DNA of 64,000 bases. It comes from Collimonas antrihumi (GTDB lineage Bacteria > Pseudomonadota > Gammaproteobacteria > Burkholderiales > Burkholderiaceae_D). The stretch lies in NCBI RefSeq assembly GCF_018304965.1, contig NZ_JAGQED010000002.1, forward strand, positions 186,001 to 250,000, in the 5' to 3' direction. Of the stretch, positions 56,801 to 64,000 are shown in pieces (the first letter of the stretch is position 1; each line of letters begins with the position of its first letter). Made by a program: the position numbers and the translations under genes. The notes below the pieces were generated by a model. That model saw nothing but the letters and a program-made list of their open reading frames with translations. It was not told the DNA's origin and did not search any database.

Positions 56801-57881
56801 CATTTTCTACGGCTGGATTGATCACCAGCAAGCCGTAATTGGGCAAAGGGCGGCCGATGGTTACTGCTTCATTGGCATGTAATTCCGCCAGGCTGGCCGA
56901 TACCGTTGCTTCGGTGGGGCCGTAGGTATTGAATATATGGCGGCCGGATTCAGGTTTTGCCCAGCGCGTGACCAATGCTTCCGGACACATTTCGCCGCCG
57001 AGATTGATGATGCGCAAGCTCGGCACATCCTGATTGAACAGCGCCAGCAAGGTCGGTACCGCATGTAATACGGTAACGCCGTTTGCGGCAAGCGCCAGCG
57101 GCAAGGCTTCGGGATCGGACGCCAGTTCCTTGGGAGCGATCCAGAGCGTGGCGCCGACCAGGTAACTGATCCAGATTTCTTCGAACGACATGTCGAACGC
57201 TACCGAAAACCCTTGATAGACGCGATCGCTGCCGGTGACGCCCAACACGGCGTTTTCACTGCGCAGGAAATGACAGATCGCGCCCTGGGTGATAGCGATA
57301 CCTTTCGGCTTGCCGGTCGAACCTGATGTGTAGATGACATAAGCCGGATCGCTGCGCTGCACGTTTTGACGGCGTTGCAGCGGTGCGTCGGCCGGCGCCA
57401 GCAACTGCTCGGCGGTCCAGACCTGGCATCCGAGCTGATCCGGCTCCAGGCGTACGGCAAATTGCCGGCAACTGACAATCCCTGGCGATTGCGCGTCTTC
57501 CAGGCAGACTGCGATGCGTTCCACCGGGGTGTCCGCATCCAGCGGCAGCCAGGCGGCGCCTGCCTTGGCGATGCCGGCTTGCATGATCAGCAGGTCGATG
57601 CCACGCGGCAGCCACAGTCCGACGATCTGGCCAGGTCCCACGCCGGCAGCGATCAGACGTGAAGCCACCAAGTCGGCACGCTGGCTGAGTTCCCGATAAC
57701 TCAGCTGGCGCTCGCCAAAAATCAAAGCGATCTGATTTGGTACGCGCGCGGCGGTAGCCTCCAGCAGATCTGTCAGCACCTCATCGCGAATCAACTCAGC
57801 CTGAGCCGGCCCGTGCAAAATGTCGGGGTGAATAGGAAAACTGCTGGCGGCTGCGATGTCAACGTGCAAAGACTGGGTCAT
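53826..57881 (-). CDS. Pls/PosA-family single-module NRPS with left-handed beta-helix membrane domain
   Basis: A 1351-residue protein. Adenylation domain at about 30-545: core A3 TSGSTGKPKG (185-194), A4 AFDMSFEEIW, A5 NTYGPTEATVS, A7-A8 YRTGDLARIEADGR and KIRGFRVELGEIE, A10 TSGKIDRK. Carrier domain with phosphopantetheine Ser580 (DLGGHSLFAAKL). From about 640 a membrane region of several helices alternates with hexapeptide-like left-handed beta-helix segments, the layout of epsilon-poly-lysine synthetase. Such enzymes polymerise one amino acid without a condensation or thioesterase domain. My hand-read pocket (Asp230, Met231, Glu234, His273) has an acid at the third position, hinting at a basic amino acid; this is tentative. 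Divergent from the GGDEF-EAL gene. Confidence 0.85.
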   Translation of the reverse strand: MTQSLHVDIAAASSFPIHPDILHGPAQAELIRDEVLTDLLEATAARVPNQIALIFGERQLSYRELSQRADLVASRLIAAGVGPGQIVGLWLPRGIDLLIMQAGIAKAGAAWLPLDADTPVERIAVCLEDAQSPGIVSCRQFAVRLEPDQLGCQVWTAEQLLAPADAPLQRRQNVQRSDPAYVIYTSGSTGKPKGIAITQGAICHFLRSENAVLGVTGSDRVYQGFSVAFDMSFEEIWISYLVGATLWIAPKELASDPEALPLALAANGVTVLHAVPTLLALFNQDVPSLRIINLGGEMCPEALVTRWAKPESGRHIFNTYGPTEATVSASLAELHANEAVTIGRPLPNYGLLVINPAVENGLLLLPRGEVGELCITGPGVAEGYLGRPELTAEKFLANPWSSGSHDRRLYRTGDLARIEADGRVQCLGRTDDQVKIRGFRVELGEIEEVLARQPGVGTVAVVLRQEDGIDQLIAFIVPESGSEVAPAVLRSALAERLPPYMVPGFFEPMQEMPRLTSGKIDRKTLKARPLAAISVGHAGLDSDTPETPAEIALFAALNKLFPGQPIQRSADFFNDLGGHSLFAAKLASALRANPDFAHVTVRDIYMNRTVGRIAQVLAVAPVAGIAVDTSWAAPSDLKRWVCGAAQAAAVPWLVAMRMMQWLAPFFTYHFFTGDPGDSITLAIVVSVGVFLLATLFEFAIAIAAKWLIAGRLKAGRYPLWGLTYYRWWLADRLIEAAPAYLLSGSTLYSWWLRALGARIGSEVIIGSMTLRAHDLLTIEDGVSIGNAVNFENARVEHGELWLGPITLQRESCIGSYVVMEGNTDVGAFGHVEGQSAISEGQAVPAGRIWTGSPARDVGAFDKASKPPRPPVTYRRQLGESIFFLFGAFLITTLFFMPVFPSFILIDWLDDTDRFPWLQSNGNVAFQLTKYFIMAFPATAVLIVCTALLSAGIRWSLLPRMRAGSWPVRSNIYCSKWLVNQIQESSLSVLHGVYATVYAPLWYRLLGAKVGRHAEISTALGVVPDMLTLGDDTFIADAVLLGDEQIDGGWMTMKPTIISRRSFVGNGAYVPDGSILPENVLIGVHSRTPDNHRMQPGDTWLGSPPINLPAREQTSGFPEHLTFRPSRRRRLGRSLVEGFRIVSPHAIVIAVGYTVVLNLMPLAGAGQWGEVISLLTSAGLLYGIGTFIFIAALKWLLIGRYKKCSIPMWTPFVWLSEGVTNLYEGIAIPNFMNYLRGTPWLPLALNVLGCRIGRGVYMNTTDITEFDCVTIGDYSELNAQACPQTHLFEDRVMKIDHVNIGSRVYMGPRSFVLYGAVVNDNAKLGALTLVMKGESIPAATNWRGCPAAPAKN

Positions 57882-58287
57882 GGATGAGGCAAGTGAGAAA
57901 GGTCAACGGAAAGGCGGAAAACCAGCGATGGTAGCACGGCAGTTGCGGGTAAATTCGGTAACGTTCAGACAATTTTTTGCCGTTGTTTTTGTGGCTGTTT
58001 TACCGCTGTTTTTGCCAATTCATGATATCGGTATCAATGGCGACTTTTGCCTCAAGGCAGGCGTTGCCGGCTGTCGTATCCAACGGTTTGCAGAGACACA
58101 GTTTGCAGACATAAACAAGGCAATATTTTATTCCTCGTCAACGAACTTGCAATTTGGAAATTATTGGTCGTATGATGGGGCATTCGGTGCCTGGATTCAA
58201 GTAGTGTCGTTTTTTCGCAATTTTCTGCAAATACGCTATGGGTTTCTGACTGTGCAAATTCATCAGCGAGATTTTGTGAGGCAGCGA
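57882..58287. other. Divergent intergenic region, Pls-like gene / c-di-GMP gene
   Basis: About 400 bases. The + strand frame of the downstream gene stays open through it, but the encoded residues do not look like a domain. A direct repeat GTTTGCAGA occurs at 58086-58094 and 58101-58109. It must hold promoters for both genes; none could be fixed. Confidence 0.4.
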
Positions 58288-61101
58288 TTGAAGAAATTTT
58301 GGACTATGGATGGCAGTGTGCGCTGGATCAAGGTGACTTTGCCTTTCCTGGCGATTGTGCTCTTGATGGTAGGGTTGCTGATATTCAGCATGAATATCCT
58401 GTCTTCGGTGCGGGCGTTGGTCGGCGGTGAGAGCTTGTGGTCGAAGGCGCAGAAGGAGGCCGTATTCCATCTGAATCAATATGCGAATACCCAAGCCGAG
58501 GCTGACTACCAGAAGGTGCTGCAGGCGCTGGCGGTGCCCATGGGCGATCGTCGCGCCAGAGATGAGCTAGACAAATCCGAGCCGGATCTGCAAGTGGCAC
58601 GCCAGGGTTTTCTGGACGGTGGCAATCATCCCGGTGACATCGACGGCATCATCAGCCTGTATCGTAACTTCAGGAATTTCAGCCTGCTGGAAGAACCGCT
58701 GACCACCTGGCAGGCTGGCAACGAGCTGATTGAAGATCTGAATGTGGAGGCCGGTCGTTTGCATGCCGTGATCGCTGCCGGCAATCCCGAGTCATCGACG
58801 CTGACGGACAGTATTGCCCGTATTCGCGACATAGACGCCCGTCTCACGCCTTTAGAGTTACGTTTTTCGGCCAGCCTGGGGGAATCTTCACGACAGGCCG
58901 AGCGCCTGCTGCTGTTTGCGATATTGACGATTGCCATTGGGCTGATGATTTTCAGTAGCTGGTTCGCACGCTACATCCTGACCAAGAGCGACGCGTTCGA
59001 AGAGGCGCTGAAGATCAGCCAGGAACGCCTGCATCTTGCGATGCTAGGCAGTAACGATGGTTTGTGGGACTGGGATATCCAGGCTGACAACATCTACTAT
59101 TCGCCACGCCTGACGGAATTTCTGGGTTACACGCTGGATGATGGCGAGCCGACTCCGATACAGTTCCTTAACTGTATTTATCCATCGGATCTGGCTTCGG
59201 TACGGGCAAAACTGAATTTTCATCTGTACGATAACTCCCCGTGCGACATCGAGTTCCGAATCGTCACCAAATCGGGCGAGTTACGCTGGGTGCGCTCATG
59301 CGCACAGTCCACCAGCGATGCCTCCGGCCAGCCGGTGCGCATGGCAGGTTCGTTTACCGATATCACCGCCCGCAAACGGTCCGAAGAACAACTGTATGCC
59401 GCCAAGGAGCGCGCCCAGGTCACGCTGGAATCGATAGGCGAGGCGGTAATTACGCTGGGCACCGATGGCCTGGTTGAATATCTTAATCCGACAGCAGAAA
59501 TATTGACCCGATGGACGCTGGCGTCGGCACGCGGCTTGCCGCTGGCAAAAATCCTGAACCTGGTAGGCGAGGCCTCTGGCAAGCGGATTCCGAATCTGAT
59601 CGATCAGATTCTCGACAATAGCAATCCGATCGACCGTGAAACCAATTTGTTGTTGGTTTGCAATGATGGCAGCGAAGTGGCGGTCAATCTGTCGTCCGAG
59701 CCGATACGCAACCTGAGCGGCGAAACCATCGGCACCGTGCTGGTTTTGCATGACGTCAGCAAGGAGCGCGAATACGCGGCCCAGCTGTCGTATCAGGCCA
59801 GTCACGACGAACTGACCGGGCTCATCAACCGGCGCGAATTCGAGCGCCGCCTGACGGTGGCGATGATTACTTCGCGCGATCAGCAACGCCAGCACGCGGT
59901 GTTGTATCTCGATCTGGATCAGTTCAAGGTAGTCAACGATACTTGCGGGCATGCCGCCGGCGACGAACTGATCCGGCAAATCAGCGTATTGCTGAAGCAG
60001 CGCTTGCGCGATACCGATACCATCGCGCGTCTGGGTGGCGACGAGTTCGGCGTATTGCTGGAAAATTGTCCGGTTGAATATTCGCTGGGGGTTGCGGAAG
60101 GGCTGCGGCAGACGGTTGCCGATTTTCAGTTCGTCTGGGCCAACAAGCCATTCACCATCGGGGTCAGTATCGGACTGATTAATCTGGCGGGAGAAATGCA
60201 TACACTGGGCCAGATCATGAGCGCGGTCGACGCCGCCTGTTACCTGGCCAAGGAAAAGGGTCGCAACCGAGTACATGAATACCGCCTGGATGACAGTGAA
60301 TTGTCAATACGGCACGGTGAGATGGAATGGATAACCCGTATCAATGAAGCGTTAGCCAAAGACAGATTTTGCCTGTTCTCACAAGAAATTGTCGCTTTGG
60401 GCAAGCCATCCAGGCATGGCTCGCATTTTGAAATCCTGCTGCGCATGCTAGACAAGGACAACAATCTGGTGCTGCCGATGGTGTTCATTCCCGCCGCTGA
60501 GCGCTACAACCTGATGCCCGCGATTGATCGCTGGGTGGTCTCTACGGTATTTGCCACGTTGGCGCAAATGCATCTGGAAGGGGGCGGCCGGGAAATCCAG
60601 AGCTGCGCCATCAATTTGTCGGGCGCCAGTGTCGGGGATAACGATTTTCTCAATTTTGTGCAGGAACAGCGCCTGAAATACGACATTGCGCCGCAAGACA
60701 TCTGTTTTGAAATTACCGAGACCAGCGCCATCGCGAATTTTGCCAAGGCTGCGCACTTTATCGAGGAGTTAAGGAACGTCGGTTACCGCTTTGCGCTGGA
60801 TGATTTCGGCGCAGGCATGTCTTCGTTTGCCTACCTGAAGAATCTGCCGGTCGATTTCATCAAGATTGACGGCGGGTTTGTGAAAGACATGTTGAATAGC
60901 CCGACCGACTATGCGATGGTCGAGGCGATCAACAAAATCGGCCATTTGATGGGCAAGCAGACGATTGCCGAGTTTGCCGTCAACGAACGGATTATTAGTA
61001 CGCTGACCGAGATCGGCGTCGATTTCGCCCAGGGCTACGGTATCGAGCGGCCGCGCGCCTTTGGCGTCGGTGCCAGCAAAATCCTGCAGAATGCGAGCTA
61101 G
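58288..61101 (+). CDS. Membrane-bound PAS-PAS-GGDEF-EAL cyclic-di-GMP enzyme
   Basis: About 937 residues from TTG 58288 (TGAGG 6 bases upstream; ATG 58306 is the alternative). A helix at about 14-36 and another near 205-228 enclose a helical periplasmic sensor domain. Two PAS domains (about 250-370 and 372-495) lead to a GGDEF domain with intact GGDEF at 583-587 and an inhibitory I-site RDTD at 574-577, then an EAL domain in which the signature reads EIL (Glu715), with the other metal and catalytic residues kept (INLSG, CFEITET, Asp838-Asp839 in ALDDFG, KID, IAEF). Both synthase and phosphodiesterase activity are possible. Confidence 0.88.
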   Translation: MKKFWTMDGSVRWIKVTLPFLAIVLLMVGLLIFSMNILSSVRALVGGESLWSKAQKEAVFHLNQYANTQAEADYQKVLQALAVPMGDRRARDELDKSEPDLQVARQGFLDGGNHPGDIDGIISLYRNFRNFSLLEEPLTTWQAGNELIEDLNVEAGRLHAVIAAGNPESSTLTDSIARIRDIDARLTPLELRFSASLGESSRQAERLLLFAILTIAIGLMIFSSWFARYILTKSDAFEEALKISQERLHLAMLGSNDGLWDWDIQADNIYYSPRLTEFLGYTLDDGEPTPIQFLNCIYPSDLASVRAKLNFHLYDNSPCDIEFRIVTKSGELRWVRSCAQSTSDASGQPVRMAGSFTDITARKRSEEQLYAAKERAQVTLESIGEAVITLGTDGLVEYLNPTAEILTRWTLASARGLPLAKILNLVGEASGKRIPNLIDQILDNSNPIDRETNLLLVCNDGSEVAVNLSSEPIRNLSGETIGTVLVLHDVSKEREYAAQLSYQASHDELTGLINRREFERRLTVAMITSRDQQRQHAVLYLDLDQFKVVNDTCGHAAGDELIRQISVLLKQRLRDTDTIARLGGDEFGVLLENCPVEYSLGVAEGLRQTVADFQFVWANKPFTIGVSIGLINLAGEMHTLGQIMSAVDAACYLAKEKGRNRVHEYRLDDSELSIRHGEMEWITRINEALAKDRFCLFSQEIVALGKPSRHGSHFEILLRMLDKDNNLVLPMVFIPAAERYNLMPAIDRWVVSTVFATLAQMHLEGGGREIQSCAINLSGASVGDNDFLNFVQEQRLKYDIAPQDICFEITETSAIANFAKAAHFIEELRNVGYRFALDDFGAGMSSFAYLKNLPVDFIKIDGGFVKDMLNSPTDYAMVEAINKIGHLMGKQTIAEFAVNERIISTLTEIGVDFAQGYGIERPRAFGVGASKILQNAS

Positions 61102-61204
61102 TTGGCTTATACCAGAGCCGCTTTCAATATCGCTTCTGCATTTCTCGTGGGTGTTTATTTGTTTATGCCTTGGCTGGTATTGATGTTGCTGTCGGCACTG
61201 CCAT

Positions 61205-61230
61205 TGGCCGAGACCTGGAGTGCTCGGCCA
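61205..61230. terminator. Hairpin between convergent genes
   Basis: TGGCCGAG (61205-61212) pairs perfectly with CTCGGCCA (61223-61230), loop of 10, followed on the + strand by TTATTGTTG. Likely terminator for the c-di-GMP gene and possibly for the Tle1-like gene. Confidence 0.6.
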
Positions 61231-61241
61231 TTATTGTTGAA

Positions 61242-63284
61242 TCAAAATACAATTCGCTGCCGCAGATAACCGCTACCTTCACGGCGTTTGTCGGTTTGTA
61301 AGGAAACCCGGGGATCGCGCAATCCTTGCGTATTTGCATCGGTTTGCAGTGGATAACAGCTAGCCAGCTTCGCTTGTTCTTCTTGCGTAAATGGTGTTTG
61401 CTCGTCGGCTTGTTCCATCGCCTTGCGTAACTCCAGGCGATAGCGTAGATTCTGATGGTCGTCATTCCTTGCGGCCTCCCGGTAGATGCGCACTTTTTCG
61501 TTCATCGCATCGGCCAGTTCTGGATCGCTCTGGATCATCGCTTGATAGTTCTCCCATACCTGCTTATCGTAGGGATTCGCCGGTGCGTGGCCGGCACGCG
61601 TCATCTCCAGCAATCTTTCTGCCTTTTCTTCGTCGGTGACATAACCGGCCATATAGAAGGTGGCCAGCGAATCGTGCACTTGGTCCCTGAATAAGCGCAT
61701 ATAGGGTTCATCAAAAGATGCTGGTGTGTGATTGAATTGTTGTAAGGCCCATAACTCATCCTTGCCTGGCGCGATCCGGCTTTTGTGCAGTTGTTGCTGC
61801 CACTGGTTGGAATTGTCGATTTCTTTGCCATCCAAGGGGAGGTAGTAATGGCGGCCGCCTTGCTGCGCATCGTAGGCGCGATTGCGTAATATGGCCAGAT
61901 CGCCTTTCAGTAAATTGTTGTAGCTCCGCAGATCTTCTTGCTCTTGTCCCTTGCGGGCGAGCGTATATGGCGGGAGATGTTCGAACTCGTTGAGCCATCT
62001 TGCCTGGAACAGATAAAGCAAACGCATGTGCTCGCGCAGCATGTCGCGATAGTTGCTGCCCTCGAATATTTTCTTGCCGTAAGCCATGTACGTATTCCAG
62101 TTTTGGCTCAATGCGGGATCGATATCGTAGTCTGCCCGCAAGTCGGATGGCATCACGCAATACGCCGCCAACGGCACCCCTGCGGCGCTGGCAGCATGGT
62201 GCATATGCAGCAACGGTACTTGCGACAGCATGGTTCCCATGGTCAAACCGCGTCCGTGATCGCCAGGGCTGTAGCCGCCGCCGACATCGGAATGCACACC
62301 TGGGTAGATATATTCGCTCACGTTATTTCCTTTGACGCGGGTCACAGGGAAATTGCGGCGCTGTTCATGGGCGGCGATGAAATGCACCGTTTTTTTAACG
62401 CAAGGAGGTAACGGCTTAACGATTTCACCGGCCCAGGCGAAATGGCCGTCGGCAAAGAACAGCGGCGTACTTTCTGCCGCGGAATTTGCCAGTCCAATAG
62501 AAGCGACACTGTCGAACAAACCTAAAAAAAGAATCTCGGCGGGCATTCCGGCAAAAGTGCCGTCCGGAGCCAATACGTCGGCGAACCAGTGGCAGAAGGC
62601 CCGTGCCTCTGCCGCTCCGCGTGAAAAGCCGAAGACATTCAGCGCGATTTTTGGAATGTCCGGGCGTGGCCTGTGTGTGCGTGCTGCGCTTAATTTTTGG
62701 TTGAGTTCATTGCTAAGGTCATTAAACCAACTTTGGCGATTTGGGCGTGGGGCGCTGGCGTCGCGTAGCGGATCGTTGGTTTTTACGTCTTTGGCGTATT
62801 GCTGGATTTTGGCCGCGATCTCGTCAGGTCCAAACATCGGTTGGTTTTCACTAAATGCCCGATGGATTGCGTTATAGACCTCCAACAATCCGAACAGAAT
62901 ACGGGCTTCACCGCCTTTCCCTAGAGCCTTACCATCTTGGGATTCACGCCACTCCCTGTTTTCTGGAAAAGGTGTACCCAAACCCGGAATATAAACCCTG
63001 TAATGTCCAGGTACCTTAAGCATACCTTTCTCATCGACGGATTTATGCGCGTTAAATAATTTGACGACGTTGGTATGACATTGCCGCGGTATGTCGCGAA
63101 TCATATTGTTGCCGGTGCCATCGAAGAATAGGCCAATCTTGACGAATTTCTGGCATGGCGGCGGGTTTTTAGCTGGCTGGCTATCGATGCCTTGCACAAA
63201 GCAGCATTCGGCTGTAGTCAGGAGCAGTTCATCTTCCGCGTTGTTTGAAATGTGCGACGGCGCAGATTGGATTGGTGCATCCAT
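61242..63284 (-). CDS. DUF2235 alpha/beta hydrolase, type VI secretion Tle1-like phospholipase effector
   Basis: A 680-residue protein. The DUF2235 domain spans about 48-400: IGLFFDGTGNN at 50-60, GxSxG nucleophile motif GFSRG at 219-223 (Ser221), likely Asp258 (GLFDSV) and His331 (GVHSDVGGGY) completing the triad. Tle1 effectors are phospholipase A1/A2-type toxins injected into the periplasm of rivals. No signal peptide is present, as expected for T6SS cargo. The helical C-terminal part (about 430-640) has no clear match. The ATG follows the stop of the DUF3304 gene with no gap and GGAGGAAG serves as its ribosome site. No VgrG, Hcp or other T6SS gene is in view. Confidence 0.85.
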   Translation of the reverse strand: MDAPIQSAPSHISNNAEDELLLTTAECCFVQGIDSQPAKNPPPCQKFVKIGLFFDGTGNNMIRDIPRQCHTNVVKLFNAHKSVDEKGMLKVPGHYRVYIPGLGTPFPENREWRESQDGKALGKGGEARILFGLLEVYNAIHRAFSENQPMFGPDEIAAKIQQYAKDVKTNDPLRDASAPRPNRQSWFNDLSNELNQKLSAARTHRPRPDIPKIALNVFGFSRGAAEARAFCHWFADVLAPDGTFAGMPAEILFLGLFDSVASIGLANSAAESTPLFFADGHFAWAGEIVKPLPPCVKKTVHFIAAHEQRRNFPVTRVKGNNVSEYIYPGVHSDVGGGYSPGDHGRGLTMGTMLSQVPLLHMHHAASAAGVPLAAYCVMPSDLRADYDIDPALSQNWNTYMAYGKKIFEGSNYRDMLREHMRLLYLFQARWLNEFEHLPPYTLARKGQEQEDLRSYNNLLKGDLAILRNRAYDAQQGGRHYYLPLDGKEIDNSNQWQQQLHKSRIAPGKDELWALQQFNHTPASFDEPYMRLFRDQVHDSLATFYMAGYVTDEEKAERLLEMTRAGHAPANPYDKQVWENYQAMIQSDPELADAMNEKVRIYREAARNDDHQNLRYRLELRKAMEQADEQTPFTQEEQAKLASCYPLQTDANTQGLRDPRVSLQTDKRREGSGYLRQRIVF

Positions 63285-63767
63285 TTATTCTTCCTCCGGC
63301 GGAGCAATGGTCAGATCCATCGAAATTGGATGATGTGGGCCGGGATAAGCAAACGCTGACAATACACGTACTTCATCGTTAGCAAAGAAATGAACGAACA
63401 GCGTTCCGACTCTGTCGTACCGCCTGATCGTGGTGGTTTTTTCTATCCAGTCACGTCCATTAGGCTTCCAACGCACTTTGACTTTCATGCCGGGTTGCCA
63501 TTGTTTTGGGAGCATGTACCCGAAGGCTCCCGTACCGCCACAGCTCAACCCTCCTAGCATGCGCGAGCTGAATGGTTCCTTTACATAGAATGAGTAGATG
63601 TAGTCCGTGCCCGGATGATATGCGCACGCAATTGACACCGGGACCATCGGAATATTGAGCAGTTTTGACGGCTTTTTTGTGAGTGTTTCCGTAGTAACCG
63701 GAGATTGTGTGGCGCAGGCGCTCAGTGCGAGCATTGCAGCAATTAACAGCAAATGTTTGAAACGCAT
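63285..63767 (-). CDS. DUF3304-type lipoprotein, likely Tli1 immunity protein
   Basis: A 160-residue lipoprotein with signal peptide and lipobox LSAC (Cys18, MLALSACATQ). The mature part has VPVSIACAYHPGTDYIYSF, MLGGLSCGGTGAFGYMLP and the basic WQPGMKVKVRWKPNG, features of DUF3304. These periplasmic lipoproteins are regularly encoded beside DUF2235 phospholipases and neutralise them. AAGGAAAT precedes the ATG. Being first in the transcript would make immunity available before the toxin. The 233 bases upstream to the window end hold the promoter region and no supported gene. Confidence 0.8.
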   Translation of the reverse strand: MRFKHLLLIAAMLALSACATQSPVTTETLTKKPSKLLNIPMVPVSIACAYHPGTDYIYSFYVKEPFSSRMLGGLSCGGTGAFGYMLPKQWQPGMKVKVRWKPNGRDWIEKTTTIRRYDRVGTLFVHFFANDEVRVLSAFAYPGPHHPISMDLTIAPPEEE

Positions 63768-64000
63768 GGATTTCCTTTGATTGAATTCGGTTGTGCGGAA
63801 AAATCAGCTCTAGCTCTTGCGTCATGTTAGCGATGGCCTTTGCACTCTATGTTCGTAGGTGGGAATTGCCGTGACGGTGTCAATTTCTGGCAAAAGTAAC
63901 GCGGAACAAAAGTTAATAATACGTCAATTTATTTTGAGTCGCACTTGTTTTTTTGAAAACTGTGATTGAATGTTTTGATATGCATCACGTAGTGGCGGAT

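Noticed and set aside
54525-56882. Long + strand open frame (about 785 codons) opposite the Pls-like gene
   Set aside because: Lies wholly antisense to a well-supported NRPS with clear motifs; its translation is rich in Arg, Gln and His without domains, as expected for a shadow frame in GC-rich DNA.
57856-58287. N-terminal extension of the PAS-GGDEF-EAL protein by up to 144 codons
   Set aside because: The frame is open, but it would overlap the divergent Pls-like start, the residues do not resemble a domain, and TTG 58288 has a good TGAGG site directly before a normal membrane sensor.

Overview
The window looks like a chromosomal segment of a betaproteobacterium of the order Burkholderiales, most likely family Oxalobacteraceae (Collimonas/Herbaspirillum/Janthinobacterium type). 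The basis is gene order (surE-pcm-nlpD-rpoS; ndk-rlmN-pilF-rodZ-ispG-hisS-yfgM-bamB-der-hfq-hflX-hflK-hflC-hisZ-purA), moderately high GC by eye, and the character of the proteins. The genus is an inference. No rRNA operon, CRISPR array, prophage or intact insertion sequence was seen.

Layout. (1) 1-12.7 kb: right part of an aryl-polyene (xanthomonadin/flexirubin-like) pigment cluster, all on the + strand, with nearly every gene overlapping the next: glycosyltransferase end, LpxL-type acyltransferase, HAL/PAL-family ammonia lyase, hotdog thioesterase, LolA-like protein, MMPL exporter, halogenase-like flavoprotein, DUF3261 lipoprotein, ketosynthase, dehydratase, ketoreductase, second ketosynthase and a Sfp-type phosphopantetheinyl transferase. 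(2) 12.9-14.7 kb: three lipoprotein genes (CsgG-like, DUF4810, DUF799). (3) 14.9-15.4 kb: a phasin on the - strand. (4) 15.7-39.1 kb: housekeeping core, covering stationary phase and stress (surE, pcm, nlpD, rpoS), rRNA methylation (rlmD, rlmN), a Bax-inhibitor-1 protein, isoprenoid precursor synthesis (ispG), hisS, outer-membrane assembly (bamB, yfgM), ribosome GTPases (der, hflX), hfq, hflKC, hisZ and purA. (5) 39.3-51.7 kb: a myo-inositol catabolic locus with two Gfo/Idh/MocA dehydrogenases, an RpiR-type regulator on the - strand, a sugar ABC transporter and iolC(J)-iolD-iolE-iolB; iolA is not in the window. (6) 51.8-53.8 kb: tRNA-Leu(CAG), a BCCT carrier and a REP-like element. (7) 53.8-61.1 kb: a Pls-like single-module NRPS divergent from a PAS-PAS-GGDEF-EAL protein. 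(8) 61.2-63.8 kb: a type VI secretion Tle1-like phospholipase (DUF2235) with a DUF3304 lipoprotein as likely immunity partner.

How the genes work together. In the pigment cluster the lyase would supply an aryl acrylate starter, KS/KR/DH enzymes would extend and reduce it on carrier proteins encoded outside the window, the PPTase would activate those carriers, and the LolA/MMPL/lipoprotein set would move the product to the outer membrane. In the inositol locus the transporter imports the sugar, IolG-type enzymes oxidise it, and IolE, IolD, IolB and the fused IolC/IolJ carry it on; GGAA-N6-TTCT sites lie at both iol promoters examined.

Most notable observations: (a) the leaders of rlmD and rlmN, two unlinked 23S rRNA methyltransferase genes 3 kb apart, share a similar predicted two-hairpin RNA that I do not recognise; (b) at least ten gene edges carry short (mostly 11-18 bp) tandem duplications, several spanning start or stop codons; (c) HisRS ends in a histidine-rich tail; (d) a 167-bp MITE-like element sits inside a transcription terminator.
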